The translations under genes were made by a program, and so were the position numbers. DNA of 64,000 nt from Przewalskia tangutica. Taxonomy: Eukaryota > Streptophyta > Magnoliopsida > Solanales > Solanaceae. The notes below the pieces were generated by a model, which saw only the letters and a program-made list of their open reading frames with translations, was not told where the DNA came from and searched no databases. The stretch spans positions 78,111,548 to 78,175,547 of the forward strand of contig CM056726.1 of the NCBI GenBank assembly GCA_029844215.1. The letters run 5' to 3'. Below, in pieces: positions 22,559 through 35,800 of this stretch. How positions within the stretch are numbered: position 1 is the first letter of the stretch; each line of letters opens with the position of its first letter.

Positions 22559-23841
22559 ATGCCTCCGCGCAAGGCAACCGCCCAGATGGGCAAGGCAGCC
22601 GAAGCCGCTGGTAGGATACAGAGGAGTACGAGCGCAGCGGCCGAGACTGAGATAGTGCTTGACGGCGAGTTTTGCGATGCCGCCACTGATAGAGTTTAGA
22701 GCGCGGCGGTCGCCGAGACCACAATGCACGAGACTCAGTCCCGGCTGGAGCAGAGGAGTTGGGTACAAAGAGATGGCCCGATTATTGGCCGTGATAGTGG
22801 CAAGGCACGAGGATAAGCCGGATCTGGCGATTCCTGTGCAGGTACCCGTAGTTCACCCGAGAGCGGATAATTTGAGACTGCGGGACTTTCTGAGTTGCAG
22901 CCCGCCAGTGTTTTATGGATCGAGGACTGAGGACGATCCGCAGGAGTTCATCCGACAATTACAGCGGATCATGAGAGTGATCAAGGCTTCGGAGACCGAA
23001 TCAGTGGTCTTGGGTTCACATCGGCTGCGTGATACTGCAGTCGACTGGTTTGATTCGTGGGAGCTGTCCCGGGGAAGAGCATGCACTTCCAGCGGTATGG
23101 AACGAGTTCTCAGAGGCATTTCTTGCACATTTCTTGCCTCCACAGATGAGGAGGGCTCGGGCCGACAGATTTTTGGTGTTGAGGCAGAGCGGGCGTACGG
23201 TTCGGGAGTACAATGTGGAGTTCGACTCATTAGCTCGATATGTCCCCGCGTTAGTAGCCAGTATGGAGGACATAGTGCACCGCTATGTCACAGGGCTCGA
23301 CGATTATTTGGCAGAGAGTTGCGCGGGTGTAATTCTTCAGTCGGGCATGGACATTGCCCGCATGCAGGCTTATGCACTTGGGTGTGAGGAGCGGAGAGGT
23401 CGACGGAATGAGCAAGATCAGCAGAAGAGGGCCAGAACATCAGGGTCCTTTGGTGACTTTCGAGGCGGACCGCCTCGGCGAGCTAGTTATATACCTCCGC
23501 CCGCATGCAGTGGTCCTCCACAACCTTCAGACGCCGGGATATTCGGGAAGCGGTCGGGCTCCTGTGTTTCGATTCTCGGGGAGTAGGAGTGCTCGCCGGA
23601 TGAGGTCACCCTTGTCTCAGTGTGGCCGTTGTGGAAAAATTCATAAGGGAGAGTGTCGTACTAATTTGGGAGATTGTTATGCTTGCGGCCAACAGGGACA
23701 TTTGGCGAGAGATCGTCCAGGCAGGTAGCACCGTGGGATAGCACGCACTACGAGATCGATTGCGGGTTCTTCACCTTCTATAGCTAGGCAGATGTTCATA
23801 CACGTGACCACGGCCAGGTCGCGATGGAAGTTCGATTTTAG
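22559..23841 (+). pseudogene. gag: E6 gag
   Basis: Gag is the structural protein that packages element RNA. The start MPPRKAT at 22559 was chosen because it aligns with the starts of E4 and E5. The frame then shifts. In order there are a basic, Ala-rich N-terminus, LRLRDFLSCSPPVFYGSR, DPQEFIRQLQ (from ~22934), RDTAVDWFDSWE (~23026-23060), then in another frame FLVLRQSGRTVREYNVEFDS and HRYVTGLDDYLAESC (~23160-23330). A further frame ends in the zinc knuckle CYACGQQGHLARD (from 23675), whose last Cys is Arg (codon at 23714-23716). The probable stop is at 23839-23841. Every domain is present, so the breaks are a few small indels rather than a large loss. Confidence 0.85.
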
Positions 23842-24769
23842 CGGTCCTTTGAACCGCCTATCTTTTCAGGTATATCCTTAACCCTTTAGAGATTAGCATG
23901 CGTGATACGATGTTTATATGTTGAGTACTATGTACCGATAGCGTTGTGTATATTATGGTTTTGAGGCGTGGCTTGTTGAAAGGATAAGTATGGGGACAGG
24001 GAAGGTATGAACCTTAGAAATTTTACACGATGAGACCTTAGCTGTAAGGCCGTCTTGAGTAGAGTTATGTTTATGTTGACCCTTGTCAGAGTGCATTATA
24101 TGCGTGAAACATATTTGTGTGATAAGTCTCTGAGTGGTATGAGACTAGAGAGGGTAGTTGAGCTAAGAAGACCAATAGGTTTTCGTGACTTGATTTATGA
24201 GATTGTTCCGGATCGGGGGAACAAGAGAGTTCGGCACGATGGAGGGTCGGGTTGAGGCGTGTGCGGGTCAACCCGTGGCGAATTAAGGTGAAGTCGATTA
24301 CGGGTGGTCCCGCCAGTGGTAGGTCACGAGGCGCCGTGCCCAAGTATAGATGACCATCGTATGAGTTCGTGGATATGTTCGACCAGAATCGGATCGTGAA
24401 GGCCGGGAATGGCCTTAAAGAAGATCGAGGCTAGTAAGATGACCAAGTTTGGAGGTAGTGGCTCCAGAAATTTTGGGAACTGAAGTAATGACTGAAGTAT
24501 GGTACGTATACTGGGAGAGTTCAAGTGTTCAAGAAGAGTACGACGAGTAAGGAAAGAAGTGAACGTGTGTTAGCAGAATAAAAGAGATCATTTTGTTATG
24601 AAGTGAAGATGCGAAGGGAGTATCCTTTAGACCAGGGTGAAAGCTTTTGTGATGTAGGGATGATTCCTCGTTGACTTGGGTTAAGTAATTGCGCGGGTGT
24701 TATTTTGTGGCCAGGTGTGGCATTGGCAACTTGTTAAGAGAAACTTTATCGTTATCTGTCTTAAGAAGG
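23842..24769 (+). other. E6 internal non-coding region with integrase tail trace
   Basis: The first part matches the shared non-coding region of E2 and E3 (GATTGTTCCGGATCGGGG, GCGGGTCAACCCG). Near 24440-24490 a short stretch (ATGACCAAGTTTGGAGGTAG) matches the end of the E2 integrase remnant (reverse strand near 16520). The larger integrase core is absent. No convincing coding frame remains. Confidence 0.65.
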
Positions 24770-24804
24770 AACATTCGGGACGAATGTTTCTAAGGAGGGG
24801 AGAA
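24770..24804 (+). promoter_or_regulatory. E6 hairpin and polypurine tract
   Basis: AACATTCG-GGA-CGAATGTT (24770-24788) is followed by the PPT AAGGAGGGGAGAA (24792-24804) touching the 3' LTR. It is identical in design to E2, E3 and E4. Confidence 0.87.
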
Positions 24805-27800
24805 TGTTATACCCCGTATGTCCAGAGTATGTACGTGAGGGCGTACGTACAAAAGTTTAAGCCTTAAAGAAGACTAAGGGACGAAATTTTATGCACAACT
24901 AGCAAAAAGAATCGTTTTCCGACGAAACGTTTTCCAGAACTTGCGAAGGGAAAATTCCGGCTATGTCTTTTATTATTTTGCGGATTTTTCCGAGAGACGA
25001 AATATTTTGGACCAACGAGAGGGTGACACTTGTCACCCTCAAGTGGACGGCCAAGTGGGAAGTCCTTGCACGTTTTTTGTGTTTTTTTTTGTCAAAGAGT
25101 TGGTAGGATATTTTGTGTAGTTGATGAGCAAGTGGGACCCACAAACACATGTCCAAATCTTGACCCTCCACTTGCCCACCACTTGTCTTGATCTTGGCCA
25201 TTGGTTGGCCTATAAATACCCCTCCAATGCAAGATTAAATCTTCATCCACAAATCATTTTCCAAGTCTAAAAACTCTCTCCCCCTTAAGTGTAGAATTCG
25301 TCCAAGGCTCCCCCTCCTCCTTTGAGAGGCCTTGGCCGAAACATCTCCCCCCCTTGCCTAGTTGTTTTCGTAAAATACCCCCCCCCCCTTGGTAGAAAAG
25401 TATTCTCCAAGTATTGTTACTATTCCAAAATACCTTGGCCCAAATACCTTGTAGTATTCCAAGGTTACACCTATACTAAAAGCCCAGAAATACTATTATA
25501 CTTCCTTTAGTCACAAAAACGAAACCCTAAGGAAAATCTTCATAGTCGGTTGAAGTATTAAGAAGAAGTTGCGTAGAACTTCTAAGGGTTGTTTGGAGCG
25601 GGTTGGAGCGCCCAGAGTAGGAACTAAACGTTGCTCAGGATCGACATTTGAACTTGGATAATTTTGGGCTTATCGAGGTAAATACTCTTGTCCTTCTATT
25701 TGTAATTGGAAATTACATACTGTAGTTGTATAGACGTGAGTATAAGATTTATAGAAGGATGGTATTTAAGAAGAGAATTGAATTGAAATCACATCAGAAG
25801 AATATTAAAGAAGAAGAATGCATTTACATAGAAATGTATTTACTGATGAACTTGTGTAGTTTGGCGGGTAGGGAAGTGCTGCCCAATTTTCCGTAGAATA
25901 AAGGAATCTGTATCTGGAATTATTTTACAGAGTAGTCTAGACGTTGATAGACTTGTATGACCATTATAGGTTGAAGTACTGCGAGTAGCATATTCTACTC
26001 GAAGAAGTGAAAAAGGCTAGCAGGATTACAGTACTTTGGAGCTATTTTGCTAATAGTCGATAATCGTCGCGAGGTATGTGATTCTTCCTATACTCTTGAG
26101 CATGATATTTTAAAAGGAATATATATAGTACGGTAGACGTACGTGTGTTAACTGAACGTAGTTTTACGGCAATGTCTTTTGACTTAAGCCTGAATAATAA
26201 GAATCTTGAAGTATTTCAAAAGATTTAAGAACCGTTTTTGAAAGAAGAGTAATACTTGGTTTTGAAAGCTTAAGTTATACTAGCTTTATGGGAAGTTAGG
26301 TATAACGACTTAAGAGAGATAAAAGGAACGGTTGACTTAATTGAATTGATTTAAAGTCTGTTAAAGTGTGAAACCTCATTCGTGAGTAATGAGTACTTGG
26401 TTTTTAAAAGAATAATGTTTCTTGATTTGGGCGAGAATAAGTTATTATATTAAAACCAGTAGAAACCTCCATCTGCATAGAAGCTAAGATAAGACAAAAT
26501 TGTATTACATTTCCTAGATCATGGCTGCTTTAATGAGGATCAGTATAAACAAGCATTAATTTTCTAAAAATTTCAAAGTAAGGAACTCGATCTCTAAAAG
26601 AAAAGAGACTTGAGGAATTGAAGAATTTTCTTAAAAAGAAAGACATTGTTTTGTCTTAAATTGGTTTAAAACATAAAGTGTTATAACATCTTTATGGGAA
26701 GTTAGTTATAACGACTTTATGAAAACAAAAGAATGGTTTTATCATTGGTTTTTAAAGTGGTAACTTGACTTTAAAAAGGAGAAGTGTTTTCGTCTAAAAA
26801 GAAGGCATGGTATTGTCTTAATTTGGTTTAAAAAGGAAAGTATGTAAGTTGTTTTGGTTTACTTAAAAATGTTGGTCACTCTATTTTTATAATACGGGGA
26901 TCGGGTGACCTTTGTAAAAGAAATGGATCTTTTAAAAAGAATTTAACGTACGTAGTACTTTGGGGTTAAAACCTGGACTTTGGCATAAAATGAAAGTACC
27001 TTGAGTTGTGTGTAACTTGCATGTGTTTTCGTGTGATAGCCTTGTCGTGCTAGTATTGTATTTCTATACCACCGCGTCTCTCAATGGAGGGTCGGTCATG
27101 TTATTCTTGATTGATGGACATACTGACACGATGGGTGGCCCACGGGTATGCTTCCACTAATCAATCCTTTTGGACGTACTGACACGATGGGTGGCCCACG
27201 GGTATGTTTCCATTAGGAGTGTTATTTTGTTAATCGCTTTGGACATACTGACACGATGGGTGGCCCACGAGTATGCTTCCATTTTGATTGCTGTCTTGTT
27301 GTTTCCTTTTGGACCTACTGACACGATGGGTGGCCCACGGGTATGGTTCCATTAGGATTGTTGTTCCATGGACTAGCTCTCCATGAGATTTACTGATTCG
27401 ACCTTGGTATCTGGTGGTTGGCTTTCGTACTTGCCCCATCTCGTGGCTGATTCGGCCTTGGTATCTGGTAGTTAGCCTTCGCCTTGCCGCTCGGTTTAGT
27501 GGCGAAATCTCGTGATCTGACGCGGTATCCGTAGTTAGCCCTCGTACTTGCCCGGCCGACTCGTGACACGACTTTGGCATCCGTAGTTGGCTTTCTTACT
27601 TGCCCCGTGACGCCTTCGTGGTTTGGATGTTGAGTGGCGAAGTCTCGTGATCTGACCTTGGTATCGGTAGTTAGCCTCCGTGCTTGCCGGCCACTACGTG
27701 ACACGGCTTTGGTATCCGGTAGTTGGCTTCGTACTTGCCGTATCGCCCGTGGTTTGGTTGTATATGTTAGTACGCCCTTGGTGTTATTATATCATAGACT

Positions 27801-28430
27801 GCCGGCAGTGAGGAAGATACTCCACGGGCATGATTGGTGTTGTGGGCGTGAGACCCATAGTTATATTTGAGTGATGACTTTGAGGGCGTGAGTCCCTGAC
27901 TTGACATGATCGCTTATTTATTGGATCGTAGTTTGGTTATCATACATGTCTCTGCTTTATATAGACTACTATGATTTCATTTACAGTATTTTTGATTTCA
28001 CATACTTGGTACTGTTGTCTTGACCTCGCCCGGGGCTGCGTTCATCTGCAGCAGTAAGTACACCGATCGTTGATCCTCGCCATAGGATCACGATTCAGAT
28101 TGGGAAGCTCCGTTTCTCGGAAGCTTATCTTTTAGTATAGTCCTGTCACTGTAGGTACTTGTACATTCAGGGGTATGGCGGGGCCCTGTCCCGTCATGTT
28201 GTATAAAAACTCTTAGAGGTCTGTAGTACTGTTGTGGGCAGGGTTGTAAGGATTTAACTGTTCAAACTTTGTATTTATATATATGCCGAAATGCGACTTT
28301 CTCTCAGATAAAATGTACCTCATTTTACATTTGTTTCATGTATTGTTTTTACGTTCCGCTGATTACTCTGATGTATGACTACTTGGGTGCCCGGGTAAGG
28401 CACGATCCACGGGCCGGGCGGTCGTAACCA
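24805..28430 (+). repeat. E6 3' LTR
   Basis: It starts TGTTATACCCCG and parallels the 5' LTR throughout: TATA box 25210-25219, donor-like GT 25678-25679, island 26453-26556, palindromic module 26671-26720, tandem array 27114-27355, minisatellite about 27390-27770. The right edge is unclear: it ends GGTCGTAACCA at about 28430, against GGGTCGTGACA in the 5' LTR. Confidence 0.88.
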
Positions 28431-28607
28431 CGAGGAATCTGCTGCTGTGCTAGACTCTGCTGGGGCTGGCGACATCGCAGAACTCCCCGAATGAAGCACC
28501 ACCTCAGGTGATGATTGGGCTTGTGCCCTCGTAACCCTCTGTGCTCTACTCGCAGCTCCCTCGACTGCCTTACCCTTCTGGGCCCGGGTTGCCTTGCGCG
28601 GAGACAT
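28431..28607 (-). pseudogene. gag: E2 gag, N-terminal part
   Basis: The minus strand from 28607 reads MSPRKATRAQKGKAVEGAAS, then SRAQRVTRAQ and a Ser/Ala-rich stretch, cut at the E6 junction. The start aligns with the other gag copies. The C-terminal part of the same gene lies across E6 at 17791-18641; the middle of Gag is in neither piece. Confidence 0.82.
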
Positions 28608-28800
28608 AAATGGTAATGGAAAGAATTACGTTAGAGGGGTCCAACTTATAATCACAGCTCTAAGGCACGATCTCAGAGTGAGAAGAATGGAAACCAATCC
28701 TAAATATCCTATAGCCTCCTGATTATTGGTGTGGTGAACAACACACCGATAATCAAGACTCTACTAGATACGATGCTCAGACACTTTCCGAGGATTAATC

Positions 28801-28811
28801 GCTCGATACCA
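28801..28811 (-). promoter_or_regulatory. E2 primer-binding site, distorted
   Basis: The minus strand reads TGGTATCGAGC, one base short of TGGTATCAGAGC, with the neighbouring CTG also read as TCG. Four bases separate it from the LTR edge at 28816. Confidence 0.8.
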
Positions 28812-28815
28812 GTTT

Positions 28816-31800
28816 TGTCACGACCGAACCGCGGATCGTGCCTTACCCCGGGCACCCTAGTGATACAACATCAGAGTAACCAGCGGAATATAAAACAAGA
28901 CATGAAATAATATGAATGAGAAACAGTTTATCTAAGAAAAGTTGCCTTTCGGCATATATATATATGAAAACTTGAACAGTTACATCCCTTTTACAAACCA
29001 CGCCGCCACAACAAGATTATGCACTTCTAAGAATGTTATAACAAAATGACGGGACAGGGCCGCCATACCCTCGAATGAGTACCTACAACGACAGGACTAT
29101 ACTACGTATAAGCCTCCGAGAAACGGAGCTTCCCAAAACGCTGAATCGTGACCCTATGAGCGAGGATCAACAATCGGTGTACGCCACGGCATGAACGCAA
29201 CTCCCGGGCGAGGTCGATAACAGTACCAAGTATGTGAAATCAAAATATCAGTAAGTGAAATCATAATAGTCTATATAAAATGTAAGACATATATGATAAC
29301 CAATTTACGATGTACAATATGTAAGCAGTCATGTCAAGTCAGGGACTCACGCCCTTAAAGTCATTACTCAAATATAACCATGGGTCTCATGCCCACAATA
29401 TCAATCATGCCCGTGGAATTCCTTCCTCATCACGCATCCATGATATAAAATCACAAGGAATACACATGAACACCGTGTCCCACGTGTCATAATAAAACCG
29501 TGCGGGTAAGTACGAAGGCATAGCCGACTACTAAAACCCACGCACCAACAATGCCATAAATCAGATCACGAGGTCTTTCTGCATCGCGCCACATGATCGG
29601 CCGCCATTCGCCTCGATCAATGTGCGCGTCTAATCCTGAGCATACCGCTGCCCGCATAGGCCACATAGGCCCGCATGAGGTATTCTCGCGTCGGGGCAGC
29701 TAACCCGCGACATCCTCCCGACTCGTAGTCCGCATGGCCACATAGACCGCATGAGGTAATTACCCCGCACACTAACCTGGAACTCTCGTAGCTCCGCATA
29801 GGTCCCCTGGACCCGCATGAGTCATCCCTCGCATCGGGGGGCAGCTTAACCCTCGGTATAACATGTCAAGAGGTGAGTGGTACAATACTAACATAACAGC
29901 TTATCGTTAAACAACATAAGCACAACAAGGGAACCCCCTTTTACACAAACATCACAAGATACTAACACACGTAGCATCATAACATGTTTACTTATCAAAC
30001 CAACAAGGAAGCATTACAAGGCTATCACAAACCAACATAGTCAAGTTATTCACACAAGGTACTTTCTACTTTATGTCAACAAGTTCGGGTTTTTATCCCC
30101 AAAGTACTTCATACATTAACTCTTTAAAAACTAAGTACTCATTGCTCACGAATGAGGTTTCACACTTTTTAACAAAATTCATATCAAGTCAATTTAGTCA
30201 AGTCTCTTATCTTCAAAATATTCATAGATCATAGTTTTAAACACTTAACAACGTAATCTCCTTTTTAAAACAATTTGCGTAACATATGCCTTATGTGTGA
30301 GTAGGTTATTCTTGTTTATAACAATCTTATTAAAGCAGCCATGATCTAGGAAATGTAATACAATTTTGTCTTATCTTAGCTTCTATGCAGATGGAGGTTT
30401 CTACTGGTTTTAATAATCCTTAATTAGTCAATACATTTTCCTTTATTAGCGCTGCAGTGGTTTGTTCGATACTTATTCTCATTTCCGAAATCAATATAAG
30501 GCTTTCATAAACAATTAAGTAAACTGCCTTTTATCTCTCTTAAGTCGTTATACCTAACTTCCCATAAAGCTAGTATAACACTTAAGCTTTTAAAACCAAG
30601 TATTACTCTTCTTTCAAAAACGATTCTTAATTCTTTTGAAATACTTCAAGATTCTTATTATTTAAAACTCAAGTCAAAAGACATCGAAGTAAAACCACGT
30701 TCAGTCAACACACGTACGTCTACCGTACTATATATATTCTTCTAAAATATCATGCTCAAGAGGATAGGAAGAATCACATACCTCCTCGGCGAAATCCACC
30801 TGCCAAGTCGAATATGTCGCGCGCAGAGTATCAACCTATAATAGTCAAATACGTCTATCAACGTCTAGACTACTCTGTAGAATATTCTAAGCAGAAGGTG
30901 CTTATTGCTATGGAAAATCCGTGACTTCCCTACCCGCCTAACTACACAAGTCTGTAATACAGTCCTATGTAATTACAGTTCAATTCTCTTCTTTTATACC
31001 ATCCTTCTATATCTTATACTCATTTATAAACTACTATATGTAATCTCCAATTACAATAGAAGGACAAAGATATTTACCTCGATAAACCCAAAATTATCCA
31101 AGTTTAAATGTCGATCCTGAACAACGTTTAGCTCCTAATCCGTGCGCTCCAATTCACTCCAAGAAACCCTTAGAAGTTCTACACAACTTCTACTTAATAC
31201 TTCAACAACTATGAAGATTTTTCCCTAGGGTTTCGTTGTGTGACTAAAGAAAGTATAGTAGTATTTCCGGGCTCTTAGTATTGAAATAACTTTGGAATAC
31301 TACAAGGTATTAGGGCTAAGGTATTTTGGAATTGTAACAATACTTGGAGAATACTTTTCTACCAAGGGGGGGGGGGGTATTTCACGAGAAATATCAAGAG
31401 GGGGGGTACTTCTACGAGGGCCTTCTCGGGGAGGGTGGTTTGGACGAGAGCTTCAAGAGGGAGGGGGAAGGATTTTAAGACTTGGAAAATGTTTAAGGGA
31501 TGAAGAAGTCTTGCTAGCAAGGGGGGGTATTTATAGAACCACCAAGGGCCAAGATTAAAACAAATGGAAGGTGTAGATGTGGTAACTTGTTCAAGTGAGG
31601 TCTTCCACCAAGTGTCCACCACAAAGTTGGGACATATGTCCACCACAACATTGGGACATATGTCCCCCACAACAATGAGCCAAGTGGCCTCCCACTTGCT
31701 CAAGAAAAACGTCCACAATGCCTCTCCCACATGCCCAAAAAACGCACCTACCTACTCCCACTCACCCAAAGAAAATATCTTCCAAGACTTTGACCATTTG

Positions 31801-32057
31801 ACCTTGTCCACTTGGCCACCATTTCGTCCAACCCATGCCAACTAAGGGTGACACATGTCGCCCTACAATTGGTCCAAAATATTTCGTCTCTCGGAAAAAA
31901 TCCGTAATCGTTTAAAATATTAAAAACGTAGAATTTCCTTCACAAGGTTCGAAATCTTTTCCGTCGAAAGTTCACAATTCCATCCTTAACCTAATTAGGG
32001 TTTGTACAAATGTACGTACGTCCTCACATACATACTCTGGAAATACGGGGTATAACA
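28816..32057 (-). repeat. E2 5' LTR
   Basis: This 3242-bp LTR is uninterrupted, with edges TGTCACGACCGA and GGGGTATAACA. It has a GC-rich block 29585-29860, conserved island 30305-30467, donor-like GT at 31077-31076, a G run near 31367 and a TATA box at 31527-31536. The right flank GGTAT (32058-32062) completes the target duplication. It differs from the 3' LTR mostly at CAG/CTG-rich spots. Confidence 0.93.
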
Positions 32058-32867
32058 GGTATGTAGAACTTTCCTATCTTTTGAGCATGACTAGTTGCAC
32101 GTATATAGTACGATAGACGTACAAGACCTTGATATCCTTTACTAGTTTTATGAATAGCCAAGTTGGGTGAGTTAGGAGATTAACTCACTTCTTTAAAAGT
32201 ATTAAGGATGCCCTAAGTTTTTAAAGTAAAGGGACTTGAAGAGTTTTAAAGTATATGATACTTGTTTCGTTTTAAACGTGTAAGTCCCTTGGATATGAAA
32301 TTGTAATTGGCTAAGGTATAAAGTTAATATAACGACTTTATGGGAAGTTGGTTATATTAGCTTTAGGGAAAGATAAATAAGGATAAATGACTTGATTTAA
32401 TGAAAGACAATTTGATTTTAAGGCATCAATTGCCTAAGGTTTTAAAAAGAAAAGAAGTCACTTGATTTAGAAGCCTAAGTATATTTCTAAAGGTATTGTG
32501 ACTTGTCTTGAAAAGTAATCGTGACTTGATGCTACGTTTATTAGTATCTTGGAAGTTTTATAATGAAAAAGTCATCTTTTTAAAAAGAATAGAAGTACGT
32601 AGTACTTTGGGTTAAATTCCCGGATTTTTATAAAAGACATGCTAGTGCCTTAAGTAAACTAAAATGAGAGTGTATATGAATAAAGCTAATAAGAAGTTAG
32701 GGGGAATTCTTAACTTGCCTATGCGAGGAATACCTCATGCGGGTCCACACGACCTATGCGGGTGAAATAGTCCCAGGAGTAGGATTGCTTAATGATACTG
32801 CGGGCGGATGGTCCTGCTTTGATCGTGAGCTTCCTATTTTTTATGTTGTACGTATACTCTTAGTTAC
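32058..32867 (+). repeat. E1 5' LTR, segment 2
   Basis: This resumes the E1 LTR after E2: GGTATGTAGAAC... matches the GAGGTATGTGAACC region of S3 (near 10718). It includes an eroded palindromic module (about 32320-32385) and the start of the GC-rich block (about 32717-32765). It ends in GTTAC (32863-32867), the E3 duplication. Confidence 0.85.
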
Positions 32868-35800
32868 TGTCACGACCCGACCTCGGGCCCGCGACTGGTG
32901 CCTTAACCCGGTCACCCTAGTGATACAACATCAGAGAAAATCAGCGGAAATAAAAACTCATAAAAGATAAACAGTGAAATAAGAAAACAGGCTAACCAAA
33001 ACGGTTACCTTTACAGATATATAAATAAAAACTTGAAGCTTACATCATTTACAAACCCGCCACAACAAGATTACGCACTTAAGAATTTTTATAACAACTA
33101 TGACGGGACAGGACCCCGCCATACCCCTGAATGGACAAGTAACTACAATCTCAGGGCATAATACCAAGAGATAAGCCTCTGAGAAACGGAGCTTCCCAAA
33201 ACGTAAATGTGATCCTATGAGCGAGGATCAACAATCGTGTACCTACCGCGGCGTGAACGCAACGCTGGCGAGGTCGATAACAGTGCAAGTATGTGGCGAA
33301 AATCTGATAAATGAAATCATAATAGTCTATATAAAACAGGAGACATATATGATAACCAAACTACGATACACAATATGTAAGAAGTCATGTCAAGTCAGGG
33401 ACTCACGCCCTCAAAGTCATCACTCAAATATAACCGTGGGTCTCACGTCCACCATATCAATCATGCCCATGGAATTCCTTCCTCACTGCCGGCAGTCTAT
33501 GATATAACAACACCAAGAGTACACATGAACACCGTGTCCCACCGTGTCATAAAACCGCCGTCTGGGGTAAATGCGAAGGCATAGCCAACTACTAGGACCT
33601 ACCGTACTAATAATGCTATAAAATCAGATCGCGCGGTCTTTCTGCACCGCCACATGATCGGCAGGCCACTCGCCTCGGTATCATAGTGCGCGTCTATCCT
33701 CGAACTCACCGCACTCGCGTAAAGCCACATAGGCGTGATGAGGTACTCGCCGCGACGGGGTAGCTAACCCGCGACATCTTCCCGGACTCCGCAGTCCGCG
33801 TGGCCTCATATGGACGCGTGAGGTATTCTCGCGACGGCGTAACACGGAGGTGCATGGAACTCCGTAGCTCGCGATAGTCCCATGGACTCGCGTGAGGTAT
33901 TCTCGCGACGGGGTAGCTAACATCGCTCATAACAAGTCAGGGGGGTAAGTGATATAATACCAGCAAAACGAGCTTATCGTTAAACAACATAAGCACAACA
34001 AGAAAAACCATCTTTACACAAACGTCACAAAACGCTAACACACGTAGCATCATAACATGTTTACTTATCAAACCAACAAGAAAGTATTACAAGGCTATCA
34101 CAAGCAAAACATAGGCAAGTTACTCACACAAGGTACTTTTATTTGATGTCAACAAATCCGGGTTTTAACCCCAAAGTACTACATACTTTAACTCTTTAAA
34201 AAGATCCATTTCTTTCACAAGAGTCACACGATACCCGTAGTATCAAAATATAGTAACTATCTTTTTAAGTAAACCAAAACAATTTCCATACCTTCTTTTA
34301 AAACAAAGACACTTTTCCTTTTTAAAGTCAAGTAGCAATATACTTTTTAAACCAAGTGTCTTACTCTTTTAAAAACAAGTAACATATACCTTTAAATCAA
34401 GTTACTTCTCCTTTCCCAAAATCAAGTTGTTTATAAGTCAAGTCTCTTTACTTTCAAAAATCGATCTCTAATCTTTAAATCATATCTTTTAAGGAAACCA
34501 ACCTCCAACTTTTAAAATGTCAAGTTATCATTTTAAATCCAATGATAAAACCATTCTTTTGTTTTCATAAAGTCGTTATAAATAACTTCCCATAAAGCTA
34601 TTATAACACTTTATGTTTTAAACCAACCAAGGACAACTATTCTCATTTTCGAAATCAAGATAACTTTGTTCTTTAAAAGACCACACACCCATTACTCATG
34701 AATGAGGTTTTACAACTTTTTAACATAATTCAAGTCCTTAATATTTCATAACAAGTCACTTAACTTTTGAATCAAGTCAAGGACACAAAAGGAAAATCAA
34801 ATTCCTTTAAACACACGTGCGTCTACCGCACTATATATATTTCACAACAATCATGCTAGAAAGGATAGGAAGAGGTTCACATATCTCGCGACGATTATCG
34901 ACAATAAGCAAAATGCTCCAAAGTACTATAACCCTACTAGCCTTTTCCACCCTTCAAGTAGAATACGCTACTCGTAGTACTTCAACCTATAATGGCCATA
35001 AAACGGTTATTAACTTCTAGATCCCTTCGTAGAATATTTCTAATTACAAGGTTCCATATTCTACGGAAAATTCGGCAGCACCTCCCCCCCCGTAACCACA
35101 TAAATAACCTCCACTATCAAGGCCCGCTACCAAGCCAACAACTCAAAGGGGATTACACGTCTAACCGGACGTGTATAATTCTGCCACACAATAATACTAC
35201 AAGTCTACTGTAAATACAGTCCAATGTAACTACAGTTCAATTCTTATCAATATTCATTCTATATATAGTATACTCAACTATACATTACTACAACATGTAA
35301 TCTCCAATTACAATAGGGGGACAAAGATCATTACCTCGATAAGCCCAAAATTATCCAAGATTTATAAGTCGATCCTGAGCAACGTTTAGCTCCAATTCCT
35401 TACGCTCCAAGTAACCCTTAGAAGTTTCTAAACAACTTCTCTTAACACTTCAACTCCAAAAAGTGAAGAACACTTAGGCTTTAAAAATGGCCACTTTCGG
35501 CCAAGGCAAGGTTTCAAGGCTAGGGGTGTGAAATCTTTTCCAACTCTTGGTACACAATCTTCCTAACACCCTAAGGAAGAACACTAAAAACTTTAAGAAT
35601 TTTTGGACAACATTTTGGTCAAGATCTTAGCCAAAAACGAGAGCACTCACTAAAGGGGTGGGAGTATTTTTCAAGCTTGGAAATCTCTAAGTGTGGATGA
35701 ATAAAGTCTTGCACTTAAGGGGGGTATTTATAGAGAAATCAAGGGCTAGAATTAAAGCAAGTGTAAGGTGAAGATTGGGTCCAAGTGTGAGTGAATTCTT

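Larger units (their letters stand above)
18642..28430 (+). mobile_element. E6: plus-strand gag-only (TR-GAG-like) element
   Basis: It has two LTRs (18642-22358 and 24805-about 28430) that are nearly identical over long stretches, a PBS, gag, a non-coding region with a short integrase tail, a hairpin and a PPT. The internal region is only 2446 bp, with no PR, RT or RNase H. It sits in the gag of E2 in the opposite direction. The 5-bp flanks (CAGTA at 18637-18641; CGAGG after 28430) do not match, and the last LTR bases read GTCGTAACCA instead of GTCGTGACA, so the right junction is altered or misread. Confidence 0.88.
2717..32057 (-). mobile_element. E2: minus-strand gag-bearing non-autonomous element with nested S1, S2/S3 and E6
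   Basis: The two LTRs (2717-16160 after removing insertions, and 28816-32057) are both close to 3.25 kb. They bracket an internal region holding, on the minus strand, PBS, gag, non-coding DNA, an integrase remnant and a PPT. The outer target duplication GGTAT is exact (2712-2716 and 32058-32062), which proves a single insertion unit of 29 kb including nested elements. PR, RT and RNase H are absent, so E2 could move only with proteins from another element. Confidence 0.92.

Noticed and set aside
22309..22686. 125-codon minus-strand open frame
   Set aside because: It is the shadow of the E6 LTR end, PBS and gag start, which are supported on the plus strand.
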